Source: Phaeacidiphilus oryzae TH49 (lineage in GTDB: Bacteria > Actinomycetota > Actinomycetes > Streptomycetales > Streptomycetaceae). From it: a DNA stretch of 64,000 nucleotides. Location: the NCBI RefSeq assembly GCF_000744815.1, contig NZ_JQMQ01000005.1:3852055-3916054 (forward strand), written 5' to 3'. The notes beneath the pieces were generated by a model. The model searched no databases and was not told the DNA's origin. It saw only the letters and a program-made list of their open reading frames with translations. The position numbers and the translations under genes are program-made. Shown piece by piece: positions 51,497-60,253 of the stretch; the stretch's first letter is position 1; the number at the start of each line of letters is the position of its first letter.

Positions 51497-52669
51497 ATGG
51501 GACTGACCAGCAAGAAACTCGAATTCCTGGTGGCCGCCTCGGCGCTGGCCGCCTTCGTGCTTGCGGTCTGGCTGTGGCCCAGGCTCGGCCGGCGGAACTG
51601 GCGTTCGGTGCTCGGCCGGGTGGGTGTGCTGGTGGGAACCCAGATTCTCACCCTCTCCGCGATCGGCTTGTTCGCCAATACGTACTTCGGTTTCTACGGT
51701 TCCTGGGGTGATCTGTTCGGAACCGATCAAGGTGGCGCCCAGATAACTCCGGGGGTCACGGCGGCCTCCGGGACGGGGCCCGGCGGATCGGGCGGACCGG
51801 GCTGGGTTCGGGTGCGGAGCAGCCGTGCGGTTCCGCTGATGCTCGGCGGTTCCTCGCAGGGCGGCACCGGCGGAACCCTGCAGACGGTGGAGATTCACGG
51901 CGGCACCTCCGGCATCACCAGTCCTGCCTATGTCTATCTGCCCCCGCAGTACGGGCAGCGCGGTTATCTCCACAGGCGTTTCCCGGTCGCCGTCGTCCTC
52001 ACCGGCTACCCCGGCACCGCGTCGAATCTGGTCACCCGGATGAAGTACCCGACCGTGGTGGCGCAGGCGATCCAGGAGCACCAGATGCAGCCGACCGTGC
52101 TGGTGCTGCTCCGGCCCACCGTCGCGCCTCCCCGGGACACCGAGTGCCAGGACGTGGTCAACGGCCCGCAGACCGAGACCTTCTTCACGGAAGACCTCCA
52201 CCGGGCCCTCGCCGGTTCCTACCGGGTGGGCACGACGGGGGCGAGTTGGGGCGCGATCGGCGACTCGACCGGCGGCTACTGCGCCCTCAAGTTCGCCATG
52301 CGGCACCCGGGGGCGTACTCCGCGGCGGTCTCGCTCTCCGGCTACTACTCCTCCGCGGTGGACATGACGACCGGAGACCTGTTCGGCGGCAGCAAGCGGC
52401 TGCGCGAGGAGAACGACCTCCTGTGGCGGCTCCGCCACCTGCCGGTCCCCAAGGTCTCCCTGCTGGTCACCAGCTCGCTGCATGGGGAGTACGACTACCC
52501 GGCCACGCTGCGGTTCATCTCCGCGGTCCGGCCGCCGATGACGATCGACAAGCTGATCCTGCCCTCCGGGGGCCACAACTTCACCACCTGGAACCGTGAA
52601 CTGCCGCAGGCCATGCGGTGGTTGGGCGGGCGGCTGACGGTTCCGGCCGGCCCGCCGGGCTCGGCCTGA
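51497..52669 (+). CDS. Membrane-anchored esterase (alpha/beta hydrolase, esterase D/antigen 85 type), first paralogue
   Basis: About 390 residues. Two N-terminal membrane segments (FLVAASALAAFVLAVWLW; VLVGTQILTLSAIGLFA) are followed by an extracytoplasmic esterase domain: YVYLPPQYGQRGYLHRRFPV, nucleophile elbow GDSTGGYCAL, acid site near HGEYDYP, catalytic His in PSGGHNFTTWN. The fold is that of mycolyltransferases and esterase D. A Gly/Ser-rich linker separates anchor and enzyme. ATG 51497 is used; ATG 51488 is equally possible. The next gene is a clear paralogue, so a tandem duplication occurred. Confidence 0.8.
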   Translation: MGLTSKKLEFLVAASALAAFVLAVWLWPRLGRRNWRSVLGRVGVLVGTQILTLSAIGLFANTYFGFYGSWGDLFGTDQGGAQITPGVTAASGTGPGGSGGPGWVRVRSSRAVPLMLGGSSQGGTGGTLQTVEIHGGTSGITSPAYVYLPPQYGQRGYLHRRFPVAVVLTGYPGTASNLVTRMKYPTVVAQAIQEHQMQPTVLVLLRPTVAPPRDTECQDVVNGPQTETFFTEDLHRALAGSYRVGTTGASWGAIGDSTGGYCALKFAMRHPGAYSAAVSLSGYYSSAVDMTTGDLFGGSKRLREENDLLWRLRHLPVPKVSLLVTSSLHGEYDYPATLRFISAVRPPMTIDKLILPSGGHNFTTWNRELPQAMRWLGGRLTVPAGPPGSA

Positions 52670-52785
52670 GGTCCGCCGGGAATCCGCCCCTCACCTGAAT
52701 GATGACGCGTCAGCCGGCATGACCGGAATTCCACCGAAGGAACGACAGCACGGCGGCGGAAGCGACATCCCCGCCGCCGCTGCGC

Positions 52786-53937
52786 ATGATGTCAGGTGTG
52801 TTGGCTCTGACCAGTCGGGTGCTGGAAGCCGTGGTGATCGGCTGTGCTGTGCTGTGCGTCGCGCTCACGGTGTGGCTGTGGCCGCGCCTGGCGCACCGCG
52901 GGCTGCGCTGGGTGGCGGCCAGGCTGACCGCCGTCCTCCTCACCCAGGGACTGCTGGTGGCCGCCCTGGGGCTGGCCGCCAACGCGTACTTCGAGTTCTA
53001 CGGGACCTGGGCCGACCTCCTCGGCACCAACGAGGCCGGGCAGGTGAGCATCCGTCAGGTGTCCGGCGACGACGCGGCGCTGACCGCCGCCCTGGTGCGC
53101 AGGGACGGTTCCGCGGCGATCCGCCGCTTCCACGACCTGCCGGCGGGGCCGCCCGCCGCCGCGGGCCGGCTGGAGTCCGTCCACCTGGCCGGCCGGCGTA
53201 CCGGGATCGACCAGCAGGCGTATGTCTACCTGCCGCCGCAGTACTTCCAGCCGGCCTTCAGGACCCGGCGGTTCCCCGTCGTGGTGGCCTTCACCGGGTA
53301 CCCCGGCAGCACCGGCTCGGTGGTGGAGCGGCTGCGGCTGCCGCAGACCGCCGACGCCCTGGAGCGGGCCGGGCGGATGCGGCCGGCCGTGCTGGTGATC
53401 GTCTCGCAGACGGTGGCGCCGCCGCGGGACACCGAGTGCGTGGACGTACCGGACGGGCCGCAGGCGGAGACCTACCTCACCGAGGACCTCCCCGAGGCGG
53501 TGCACTCGGCGTTCCGGGTCGGCTTCGGGGCGCGCTCCTGGGGGCTGCTCGGCTACTCGGCCGGCGGCAGCTGCGCGCTGGAGCTGACGATGCGTCACCC
53601 GCGGGTGTTCTCCGCGGCGGTGTCGATGGGCGGGGACTACGCGGTGGTTCCGGACCGCTCGACCGGGCGGCTCTTCGCCGGGCCGGTCCAGCGCGAGGAG
53701 CACGACCTGGTGTGGCGGCTCGGGCACCTGCCGGCGCCGCCGGTGCGGGTGCTGGTGGCCTCCAGCCGGGAGGGGGAGCGGGACTACCGCTCGACCGAGG
53801 CCTTTCTGGCCGCCGTCCACCCGCCGATGTCCGCGTCCACCGAGATCCTGCCGTCCGGCGGGCACAACTACGGCACCTGGGGCCGGGAGCTGCCGCCGGC
53901 GCTGCGCTGGCTGGTGAACGGTCTGGCCCCGGCGTGA
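52786..53937 (+). CDS. Membrane-anchored esterase, second paralogue
   Basis: A 383-residue protein that aligns with its upstream neighbour throughout: the same paired N-terminal segments (VVIGCAVLCVALTVWLWPRL; LLTQGLLVAALGLAANAYFEF), the same QTVAPPRDTECVDV and YVYLPPQYF phrases, elbow GYSAGGSCAL, and final PSGGHNYGTWG. It differs at the nucleophile elbow (GYSAG instead of GDSTG) and in the linker. Two to four adjacent candidate starts exist (52786, 52789, GTG 52798). The substrate is unknown; a cell-envelope ester is likely. Confidence 0.8.
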   Translation: MMSGVLALTSRVLEAVVIGCAVLCVALTVWLWPRLAHRGLRWVAARLTAVLLTQGLLVAALGLAANAYFEFYGTWADLLGTNEAGQVSIRQVSGDDAALTAALVRRDGSAAIRRFHDLPAGPPAAAGRLESVHLAGRRTGIDQQAYVYLPPQYFQPAFRTRRFPVVVAFTGYPGSTGSVVERLRLPQTADALERAGRMRPAVLVIVSQTVAPPRDTECVDVPDGPQAETYLTEDLPEAVHSAFRVGFGARSWGLLGYSAGGSCALELTMRHPRVFSAAVSMGGDYAVVPDRSTGRLFAGPVQREEHDLVWRLGHLPAPPVRVLVASSREGERDYRSTEAFLAAVHPPMSASTEILPSGGHNYGTWGRELPPALRWLVNGLAPA

Positions 53938-54013
53938 CCGAGGCGGGACCGGCGGCGGGTGACCGGCGGCGCCGGACGGCCGGATGTCCGGAGGACGCGA
54001 TAATGTCCCGGTA

Positions 54014-54895
54014 ATGAGCCAGCAGAGCGCCTCCGCACGCCGCCGTTCCGTACCCGGACTGCCCGATCTCGGCCGCAGCCGGGTGATGGGAGTGCTGAAC
54101 GTCACGCCCGACTCCTTCTCGGACGGCGGCCTGTGGCTCGATCCCGGACGGGCCGTGGAGCACGCGCTGGAGCTCACCCGGGCCGGCGCCGACCTGATCG
54201 ACGTCGGCGGGGAGTCCACCCGCCCCGGCTCGCAGCGGGTCACCGAGGAGGAGGAGCTCCGCCGGGTCCTTCCGGTGGTCCGCGAACTGGCCGCCCGGGG
54301 CGTGGTGATGAGCGTGGACACGATGCGGGCCGCGGTCGCCGAGCAGGCCCTGGAGGCGGGCGCGGCGATCATCAACGACGTCAGCGGCGGCCTGGCCGAT
54401 CCGCGGATGGCCGCGGTGGCCGCCGCCTCGGGGGCGCCCTTCGTGGTGATGCACTGGCGCGGGCAGTCCGCCGGGATGGACCGGCAGGCGGTCTACCAGG
54501 ACGTGGTCGGCGAGGTGGTCAAGGAGATCCACGACCGGGTGGCCGCGGTGCTGGACGCCGGCGTCCGGCCGGAGCAGCTGATCACCGACCCGGGCCTGGG
54601 CTTCGCCAAGACCAGGGAGCACGACTGGGCGCTGCTCGCCCGGATCGACGCCCTGGCCGAACTCGGCTTCCCGGTGCTGGTCGCGGCCTCCCGCAAGCGG
54701 TTCCTCGGCACCCTGCTGGCCGACCCGGAGACCGGCGAACCGCGCCCGCCGCGCCAGCGGGACGCGGCCACCGCCGCGGTCTCCGCGCTGGCCGCGGCGG
54801 CCGGCGCCTGGGCGGTGCGGGTGCACGACGTCCGGGCGACCGCGGACGCGGTACGGGTCGAGGCGGCGCTGCGGGCGGCCCGGGGCGCCCGGTGA
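54014..54895 (+). CDS. folP: Dihydropteroate synthase
   Basis: About 293 residues with the TIM-barrel signatures VMGVLNVTPDSFSDGG, IDVGGESTRPGSQRV, the Asn-Asp of IINDVSGG, DPGLGFAKT, and the Ser-Arg-Lys of VAASRKRFLG. It joins p-aminobenzoate to pterin pyrophosphate and is the sulfonamide target. ATG 54014 is used; ATG 53984 is in frame. The next gene overlaps by 4 bases, so the two are coupled. Confidence 0.95.
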   Translation: MSQQSASARRRSVPGLPDLGRSRVMGVLNVTPDSFSDGGLWLDPGRAVEHALELTRAGADLIDVGGESTRPGSQRVTEEEELRRVLPVVRELAARGVVMSVDTMRAAVAEQALEAGAAIINDVSGGLADPRMAAVAAASGAPFVVMHWRGQSAGMDRQAVYQDVVGEVVKEIHDRVAAVLDAGVRPEQLITDPGLGFAKTREHDWALLARIDALAELGFPVLVAASRKRFLGTLLADPETGEPRPPRQRDAATAAVSALAAAAGAWAVRVHDVRATADAVRVEAALRAARGAR

Positions 54896-55428
54896 GCGCG
54901 GCCGGGGGCCCGCCCGGTCCCGAGGAGCGCGGCGAGCGGCCGCAGGACGCCGACACGGCGGCCGTGCTGGCCGCGAACGCCCGCTTCTACCAGGCGATGG
55001 AGGACGGCGACCTGGACGCCATGGAGGAGGTCTGGGTCTCCGGCGCGGACGCCGACGACCGGCGGGGCGCGGTCTGCGTCCACCCCGGCTGGACGCTGCT
55101 GCGCGGGCGCGCGGCGGTGATCCGCTCCTACGCGCTGATCATGGCGAACACCGAGTACATCCAGTTCTTCCTGACCGACGTCGAGGTGGACCGGCCCTCG
55201 CCGGACGTGGCGTTGGTCACCTGCACCGAGAACATCCTCTCCGGCGGCGAGGCGGACGAGCCCGGGGAACTGGGGCCGCTGGTCGGCGGCCGGGTGGTGG
55301 CCACCAACCTGTTCCGCAGGACCGCGGAGGGCTGGCGGCTCTGCTCGCACCACGGCTCCCCGGTGCTCCTCTCCGAGGACCCCGACGAGGACGGCGGGGA
55401 CGAGGACGGGGACGCGCCGGCCGAGTGA
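54892..55428 (+). CDS. NTF2-like / SnoaL-like family protein
   Basis: About 178 residues. The core (VLAANARFYQAMEDGDLDAM, GWTLLRGRAAVIRSYALIM, RTAEGWRLCSHHGSPVLL) is the cone-shaped NTF2/DUF4440 fold, which binds small hydrophobic ligands or acts as a non-catalytic partner. It starts at GTG 54892, overlapping the folP stop (GTGA), and I recall its position between folP and folB as conserved in Streptomyces. The C-terminal 20 residues are very acidic. Its role in folate synthesis is unproven. Confidence 0.8.
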   Translation: MSAAGGPPGPEERGERPQDADTAAVLAANARFYQAMEDGDLDAMEEVWVSGADADDRRGAVCVHPGWTLLRGRAAVIRSYALIMANTEYIQFFLTDVEVDRPSPDVALVTCTENILSGGEADEPGELGPLVGGRVVATNLFRRTAEGWRLCSHHGSPVLLSEDPDEDGGDEDGDAPAE

Positions 55429-55714
55429 CGGGCGGGTGGGCGCGGCGGGCGTCGCGGGCGCCGCGGGCGGGCGACGGCCGCCGGGTGTGAGGGACCGCAC
55501 TCCGGCTCATCCCCGTCTCACCGGAAGTTCACCCGCCGGTCCGGTGTTCGCAGGCTTGACCGCTGTTCGCGATGGGTACGACGGCGCGCAGACGCGGGGA
55601 CGGCGGGACGGCCCTCGAAAACCTGTCGTACCCCGCAGGTAGGTTGGGTGATCGGCAGCCGGACCAGCTGAGGCCGGCCGGAACGCCCTGCCGCGCCGAC
55701 CTACCGCAAGAAGC

Positions 55715-56134
55715 ATGGGAGTGATTCGCTTGCTGGACCGTGTCGCGCTGCGCGGCCTCCGGGCCCGGGGGAACCACGGCGTCCTCGCCCGGGAGCGGGC
55801 GGAGGGCCAGTTCTTCGTCGTCGACCTGGTGCTGTGGCTGGACACCCGCCCGGCCGCCGAGACCGACGACCTGACCCGCACGGTCCACTACGGCGAGGTG
55901 GCCGAGGAGGTCACCGCGCTGATCGCCGGCGAACCGGTCGACCTGATCGAGACGCTGGCCCAGCGGATCGCCGACCGGTGCCTCAAGCGCGAGCCGGTGC
56001 GCGAGGTGGAGGTCACGGTGCACAAGCCGGACGCCCCCATCACCGTCCCCTTCCAGGACGTCAGCGTCACCATCCGCCGCGCGGCCGCCGGCGAACCGAC
56101 CCCGCACGACCCCACCGACTGGAGCCGCGGATGA
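55715..56134 (+). CDS. folB: Dihydroneopterin aldolase
   Basis: A 139-residue enzyme producing hydroxymethyl-dihydropterin and glycolaldehyde. Conserved parts are VALRGLRARGNHGVLARERA, the Tyr in TVHYGEVAEEV, LIETLAQRIADRCL with the catalytic Glu, and the Lys in VTVHKPDAPI. ATG 55715 is used; TTG 55730 is possible. The 286-base gap before it holds no gene and presumably its promoter. Its stop overlaps the folK start (ATGA). Confidence 0.93.
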   Translation: MGVIRLLDRVALRGLRARGNHGVLARERAEGQFFVVDLVLWLDTRPAAETDDLTRTVHYGEVAEEVTALIAGEPVDLIETLAQRIADRCLKREPVREVEVTVHKPDAPITVPFQDVSVTIRRAAAGEPTPHDPTDWSRG

Positions 56135-56712
56135 GCACCCCGAACTCCCCGATGCCGTTCGACGTGGCAGACGCCCTGGACGAGGTCGAGCGCACCCTCC
56201 ACGACCCCCGCACCGCCGTCGTCGCCCTCGGCAGCAACCTCGGCAACCGCCTGGAGCTGCTGCAGGGCGCGGTGGACGCGCTCGGCGAGACCCCCGGGCT
56301 GCGGATCAAGGCCGTCTCCGGGGTCTTCGAGACCGACCCGGTCGGCGGGCCGAACGGGCAGGGCTCGTACTTCAACGCGGTGGTGCTGCTGCGCACCACC
56401 CTCCCGCCCTCCTCGCTGCTGGAGCGCGGCAACGCGGTGGAGGACGCCTTCAACCGCACCCGCGAGGTCCGCTGGGGGCCGCGCACGCTGGACGTGGACA
56501 TCCTCTTCTACGAGGGCGTGGTCTCCGACGACCCGCGGCTGACGCTTCCCCATCCGCGGGCCCACGAGCGGGCGTTCGTGCTGGCGCCCTGGCTGGACGT
56601 CGACCCGTCCGCCCAGGTCCCGGGGCACGGCGCGGTCGCCGAGCTGCTGGCGGGGGTGGACGCCTCCGGGGTGCACCGCCGCCCGGATCTGGAGCTGCAT
56701 CTTCCGCAGTGA
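56131..56712 (+). CDS. folK: 2-amino-4-hydroxy-6-hydroxymethyldihydropteridine diphosphokinase
   Basis: About 193 residues. The family motif VVALGSNLGNRLELLQGAVD, the pterin-site YFNAVVLLRT and the metal-binding signature RWGPRTLDVDILFY are all present. It pyrophosphorylates the FolB product for FolP. About 30 extra N-terminal residues precede the HPPK fold. ATG 56131 overlaps the folB stop, so translation is coupled. Confidence 0.95.
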   Translation: MSTPNSPMPFDVADALDEVERTLHDPRTAVVALGSNLGNRLELLQGAVDALGETPGLRIKAVSGVFETDPVGGPNGQGSYFNAVVLLRTTLPPSSLLERGNAVEDAFNRTREVRWGPRTLDVDILFYEGVVSDDPRLTLPHPRAHERAFVLAPWLDVDPSAQVPGHGAVAELLAGVDASGVHRRPDLELHLPQ

Positions 56713-56820
56713 GCCGCGGCGGCCGCGCGGCCGCACGGGCCTCCGGAGGCGTCGGTGCGGGCGGGTAACGTGGGGATCCGCGACGAGCCGTCGCCAGGGG
56801 TCGCCGAGGGCTGAGGGAAG

Positions 56821-57300
56821 GTGCACGTGAAGCCGCTACGTCCGGCTGTGCTCGGCGGGATCGCCGTGATCGTGGGGGTTCTCTGCTGGGCGGGCGCGCG
56901 TCTGTGGGACTCGACGGGCTCGCTGCCCGGGGTGCCCTCGGCGGCGCCGGTGGTGCTGGCGGTGATCGCGGTGATCCTGGCCGCGACGGCTATCTCGTTC
57001 CGGTCCCGGCTGCGCGCCCAGCGGGACAGGGTGCCGGGGGCCCGCGGGGTCGATCCGCTGGTGGCGGCGCGGGCGGTGGTCTTCGCGCAGGCGAGCGTGG
57101 TGGTCGCGGCGGTGGTGGCCGGGATCTACGGCGGCCTGGCCGTCTTCCTCTTCACCGCCTCCGACCAGGCGGCCCGCCGCGGCCAGGCGGTGACCGCGGC
57201 GGCCGCGGTGGTCGCCGCGGCCGGGGTGGTCGCGGCCGGCCTCTTCCTCCAGCACGTCTGCCGGCTGCCGGAGGACGGCGACGACGACCCGCAGACCTGA
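56821..57300 (+). CDS. DUF3180 membrane protein
   Basis: A 159-residue protein with four membrane segments: LGGIAVIVGVLCWAGARLW, APVVLAVIAVILAATAI, SVVVAAVVAGIYGGLAVFLF, and VTAAAAVVAAAGVVAAGLFL. DUF3180 proteins are actinobacterial and typically follow folK; function is unknown. GTG 56821 is preceded by GGGAAG. Confidence 0.85.
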   Translation: MHVKPLRPAVLGGIAVIVGVLCWAGARLWDSTGSLPGVPSAAPVVLAVIAVILAATAISFRSRLRAQRDRVPGARGVDPLVAARAVVFAQASVVVAAVVAGIYGGLAVFLFTASDQAARRGQAVTAAAAVVAAAGVVAAGLFLQHVCRLPEDGDDDPQT

Positions 57301-57330
57301 CGGCCCGTCAGGGAAGTCGGCCGCCCGGGG

Positions 57331-58545
57331 TCAGAGGGAGACCGGCGCCGCCCGCAGGGCGCTGTGGAGGTGGGCCGGCGTCAGCACGCCGGCCAGCCGG
57401 CCCGAGGAGTCCAGCACCGCGACCCAGCCGGCGTCATGGCGGAGCAGCACGCTCAGCGCCTCCTTGAGGTCCGCGTCCGCGTCGACCCTGGCGTCCACCG
57501 GCCGGCTGTACTCCCGCACGGTCACTCCCGAGCCCGCCTGGGCCAGCGTCCCGGCCTCGACCCAGCCCTCGGGCAGCCCGTCGCCGTCCACCACCACGGC
57601 CCAGTCCCAGCCGCCCTCCTGGCCGTTCGGGCCGCCGCCGTCGGCCGCTCCGGCTCCGCCGCCCACCCCGGTCCCGCCGGCCGCGCCGGCCACGCCGGCC
57701 GCGCGGATCGCGGTCAGCGCCTGCCAGGCCAGGTCCTCCGCGCCCACCACCGGCGGCTGCGCCAGATCGCCGGCCCGGATGGGGGTCACGGCCAGCCGCT
57801 TGAGGTCCCGGTCCGAGCCGACGAAGTCGGCCACGTACTCGGTCGCCGGGGAGCCCAGTACGGCCGCCGGGGTGTCGTACTGCTCGACCCGGCCGTTGCC
57901 GAAGACCGCCACTCGGTCGCCCAGCCGGACCGCCTCCTCCAGGTCGTGGGTGACGAAGAGGACGGTCTTCCGCACGGCGGCCTGGAGGCGGAGGAACTCG
58001 GTCTGCAGCCGCTCCCGGACGACCGGGTCCACCGCCCCGAACGGCTCGTCCATCAGCAGCACCGGCGGGTCCGCGGCCAGCGCCCGGGCCACCCCCACCC
58101 GCTGCCGCTGCCCGCCGGACAGCTGGTGCGGATAGCGGCGGCCGTACACCGAGGGGTCGAGGCCGACCAGCTCCAGCAGCTCGGCCGCGCGCTCCCGGGC
58201 CGCCCGGCGCGCCTTCCGGCCGCTGCCGCCGGGCAGCAGGGACGGGACGGTGGCGGTGTTCTCCAGCACGGTCCGGTGCGGGAAGAGGCCGACCTGCTGG
58301 ATGACATAGCCGATGCGGCGGCGCAGTCGCACCGGATCGACCGCCGAGATGTCCTCGCCGTTCAGCAGAATGCGTCCCGAGGTGGGCTCCACCAGGCGGT
58401 TGACGAGCTTGAGGGTGGTGGTCTTCCCGCATCCCGAGGGGCCGACGAGCGTCACCAACTCGCCTTCGCCGACCGAGAGTTCCAGGTCGCGCACGGCCTC
58501 TGTGCCGTCCGGGTAGCGCTTGCTGACGTGCTCGAAGCGGATCAT
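57331..58545 (-). CDS. Osmoprotectant ABC transporter ATP-binding protein (OpuCA/ProV type) with CBS region
   Basis: A 404-residue protein. The ATPase has Walker A VGPSGCGKTTTLKL, Q-loop IQQVGLFPH, signature LSGGQRQRVGVARALA, and Walker B LLMDEPFGAVD. The C-terminal 110 residues resemble a CBS pair (LKEALSVLLRHDAGWVAVLD) used for ionic-strength or nucleotide sensing. It is divergent from two permease genes and a binding-protein gene that complete the quaternary-amine importer. The ATG at 58545 follows GAGAGGAC. Confidence 0.9.
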   Translation of the reverse strand: MIRFEHVSKRYPDGTEAVRDLELSVGEGELVTLVGPSGCGKTTTLKLVNRLVEPTSGRILLNGEDISAVDPVRLRRRIGYVIQQVGLFPHRTVLENTATVPSLLPGGSGRKARRAARERAAELLELVGLDPSVYGRRYPHQLSGGQRQRVGVARALAADPPVLLMDEPFGAVDPVVRERLQTEFLRLQAAVRKTVLFVTHDLEEAVRLGDRVAVFGNGRVEQYDTPAAVLGSPATEYVADFVGSDRDLKRLAVTPIRAGDLAQPPVVGAEDLAWQALTAIRAAGVAGAAGGTGVGGGAGAADGGGPNGQEGGWDWAVVVDGDGLPEGWVEAGTLAQAGSGVTVREYSRPVDARVDADADLKEALSVLLRHDAGWVAVLDSSGRLAGVLTPAHLHSALRAAPVSL

Positions 58546-58733
58546 TCGGGGCGGGTCCTCTCACCAGGGCCGCGGTACACCGTCCTGTGCGGAGACGTTA
58601 CGGCCCGGAGTGTTTCCGGTCGTGAATGTTGCTCAAACTTCCCAAACTCATGTGCGATACGCGTCATCCTTGGGCATGGTCGAGGCCGAGTGACAGATCA
58701 ACGAGCACCGAGCGAGGTCCGGAAGGGGGCGGG

Positions 58734-59510
58734 GTGTCCGACAACTGCCTGGTCGCCAACGACTGGATCTGCGGGGAGTACCTCCGCACCCGGCAGCACG
58801 ACCTCCTCTCGGCGGTGGGCCAGCACCTGGTGCTCACCGCGGAGTCCATGCTCGCCGGGCTGGTGATCGCGATCCCGCTGACCCTGATCGCCCGCCAGTG
58901 GCGGCTGAGCACGGGCCCGATCCTGGCGGTCACCACCATCCTCTACACGGTGCCCTCGCTGGCCATGTTCTCGCTGCTGCTGCCCTTCTACGGGCTCTCC
59001 CCCTCCCTCGTGGTGACCGGGCTGACCCTCTACTCGCTCACCATCCTGGTCCGCAACTTCCTGGCCGGGCTGCGCGGCGTCCCGGAGGACGTCAAGGAGG
59101 CCGCCCGCGGGATGGGCTACGGCCCGGTGCGGCTGCTGCTGGAGGTCGAGGTCCCGCTGGCGCTGCCCGCGGTCTTCGCCGGCATCCGGATCGCCACCGT
59201 CTCCACCGTCGCCCTGGTCACCGTGGGGGCGATCGTCGGCTACGGCGGGCTCGGCAACCTCATCCTCAGCGGGCTGCACAGCGTCTTCAAGGCGCAGGTG
59301 CTGACCGCCTCGGTGCTCTGCGTGCTGATCGCGGTGGTGCTGGACCTGCTGCTGCTCGGTCTCGAACGGCTCTCCACCCCCTGGACCTGGCGGCGGACGG
59401 GGCTGCTGAGGCTCCGCGCGGTCCGGCCGGGGGCCGGGTCCGGGAACGGGGCCGGCCGGGGGTCCGGGGCCGGTCCCGAGACCTCCGAGCGGGAGGCGGC
59501 GGCCCGATGA
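58734..59510 (+). CDS. Osmoprotectant ABC transporter permease 1 (OpuCB type)
   Basis: About 258 residues with five or six membrane segments. The cytoplasmic ATPase-contact loop is DVKEAARGMGYGPVRLLLEVEVPLALP (EAA motif). The first residues include a CLVANDWICGEYL stretch. GTG 58734 is chosen for its GGAAGGGGGCGG ribosome site. The stop overlaps the next permease (ATGA). Confidence 0.88.
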   Translation: MSDNCLVANDWICGEYLRTRQHDLLSAVGQHLVLTAESMLAGLVIAIPLTLIARQWRLSTGPILAVTTILYTVPSLAMFSLLLPFYGLSPSLVVTGLTLYSLTILVRNFLAGLRGVPEDVKEAARGMGYGPVRLLLEVEVPLALPAVFAGIRIATVSTVALVTVGAIVGYGGLGNLILSGLHSVFKAQVLTASVLCVLIAVVLDLLLLGLERLSTPWTWRRTGLLRLRAVRPGAGSGNGAGRGSGAGPETSEREAAAR

Positions 59511-60253
59511 ACTACCTGACCGGAGCCTGGACCTGGCTCACCACCCCGGCCAACTGGTCCGGCTCGGACGGCGTCTGGCAGCGGCTGGTCGAACACCTGG
59601 AGTTCACCGGGGTCTGCCTGGGCCTCTCCCTGCTGATCGGGCTGCCGGTGGCGGTGGTGCTCGGCCACCTCGGCCGGGGCGGGGCACTGGCGATCAACAT
59701 CTCCAACGCCGGCCGGGCGGTCCCCACCCTCGCCCTGATGTCGGTGCTGATCCTCACCCCCCTCGGGGACACCTCCGACTACTGGCCGGTGGTCATCTCC
59801 CTCACCCTCTTCGGCATCCCGCCGGTGCTCACCAACGCCTACGTGGGGATCCGCGAGGTGGACCGGGACACCGTGGAGGCCGCCCGGGGCATGGGGATGA
59901 CGGGTCGTCAGGTCGTCTTCCGGGTGGAGCTGCCGCTGGCCTGGCCGCTGCTGATGACCGGCGTCCGGACCGCCGCCGTGCAGCTGGTGGCCACCGCCAC
60001 CCTCGCCGCCATGGCCGGGGCGGGCGGCCTGGGCCGCATCATCACCGCCGGCTTCGATCTGCAGAGCACCCCACAGGTGGTCGCCGGGGCCGTGCTGGTC
60101 GCTCTGCTCGCGCTGCTGGTCGAGGGCGCCTTCGCCCTCGCCGAGCGCGCCCTCGACCCGATGCGCCCGGCCCGGGGGCAGCCGGGGACGGAGTCCTCCC
60201 GGCGGTCCGGCCTCCTTCGACGACGCTCACTGACGATTGGTGAAGACCTGTGA
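59507..60253 (+). CDS. Osmoprotectant ABC transporter permease 2 (OpuCD type)
   Basis: About 248 residues, with the same topology as its neighbour and the EAA loop TVEAARGMGMTGRQVVFRVE. ATG 59507 overlaps the preceding stop and its own stop overlaps the binding-protein GTG, so the three genes are translated as a coupled unit. An Arg/Ser-rich cytoplasmic tail ends the protein. Confidence 0.88.
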   Translation: MNYLTGAWTWLTTPANWSGSDGVWQRLVEHLEFTGVCLGLSLLIGLPVAVVLGHLGRGGALAINISNAGRAVPTLALMSVLILTPLGDTSDYWPVVISLTLFGIPPVLTNAYVGIREVDRDTVEAARGMGMTGRQVVFRVELPLAWPLLMTGVRTAAVQLVATATLAAMAGAGGLGRIITAGFDLQSTPQVVAGAVLVALLALLVEGAFALAERALDPMRPARGQPGTESSRRSGLLRRRSLTIGEDL

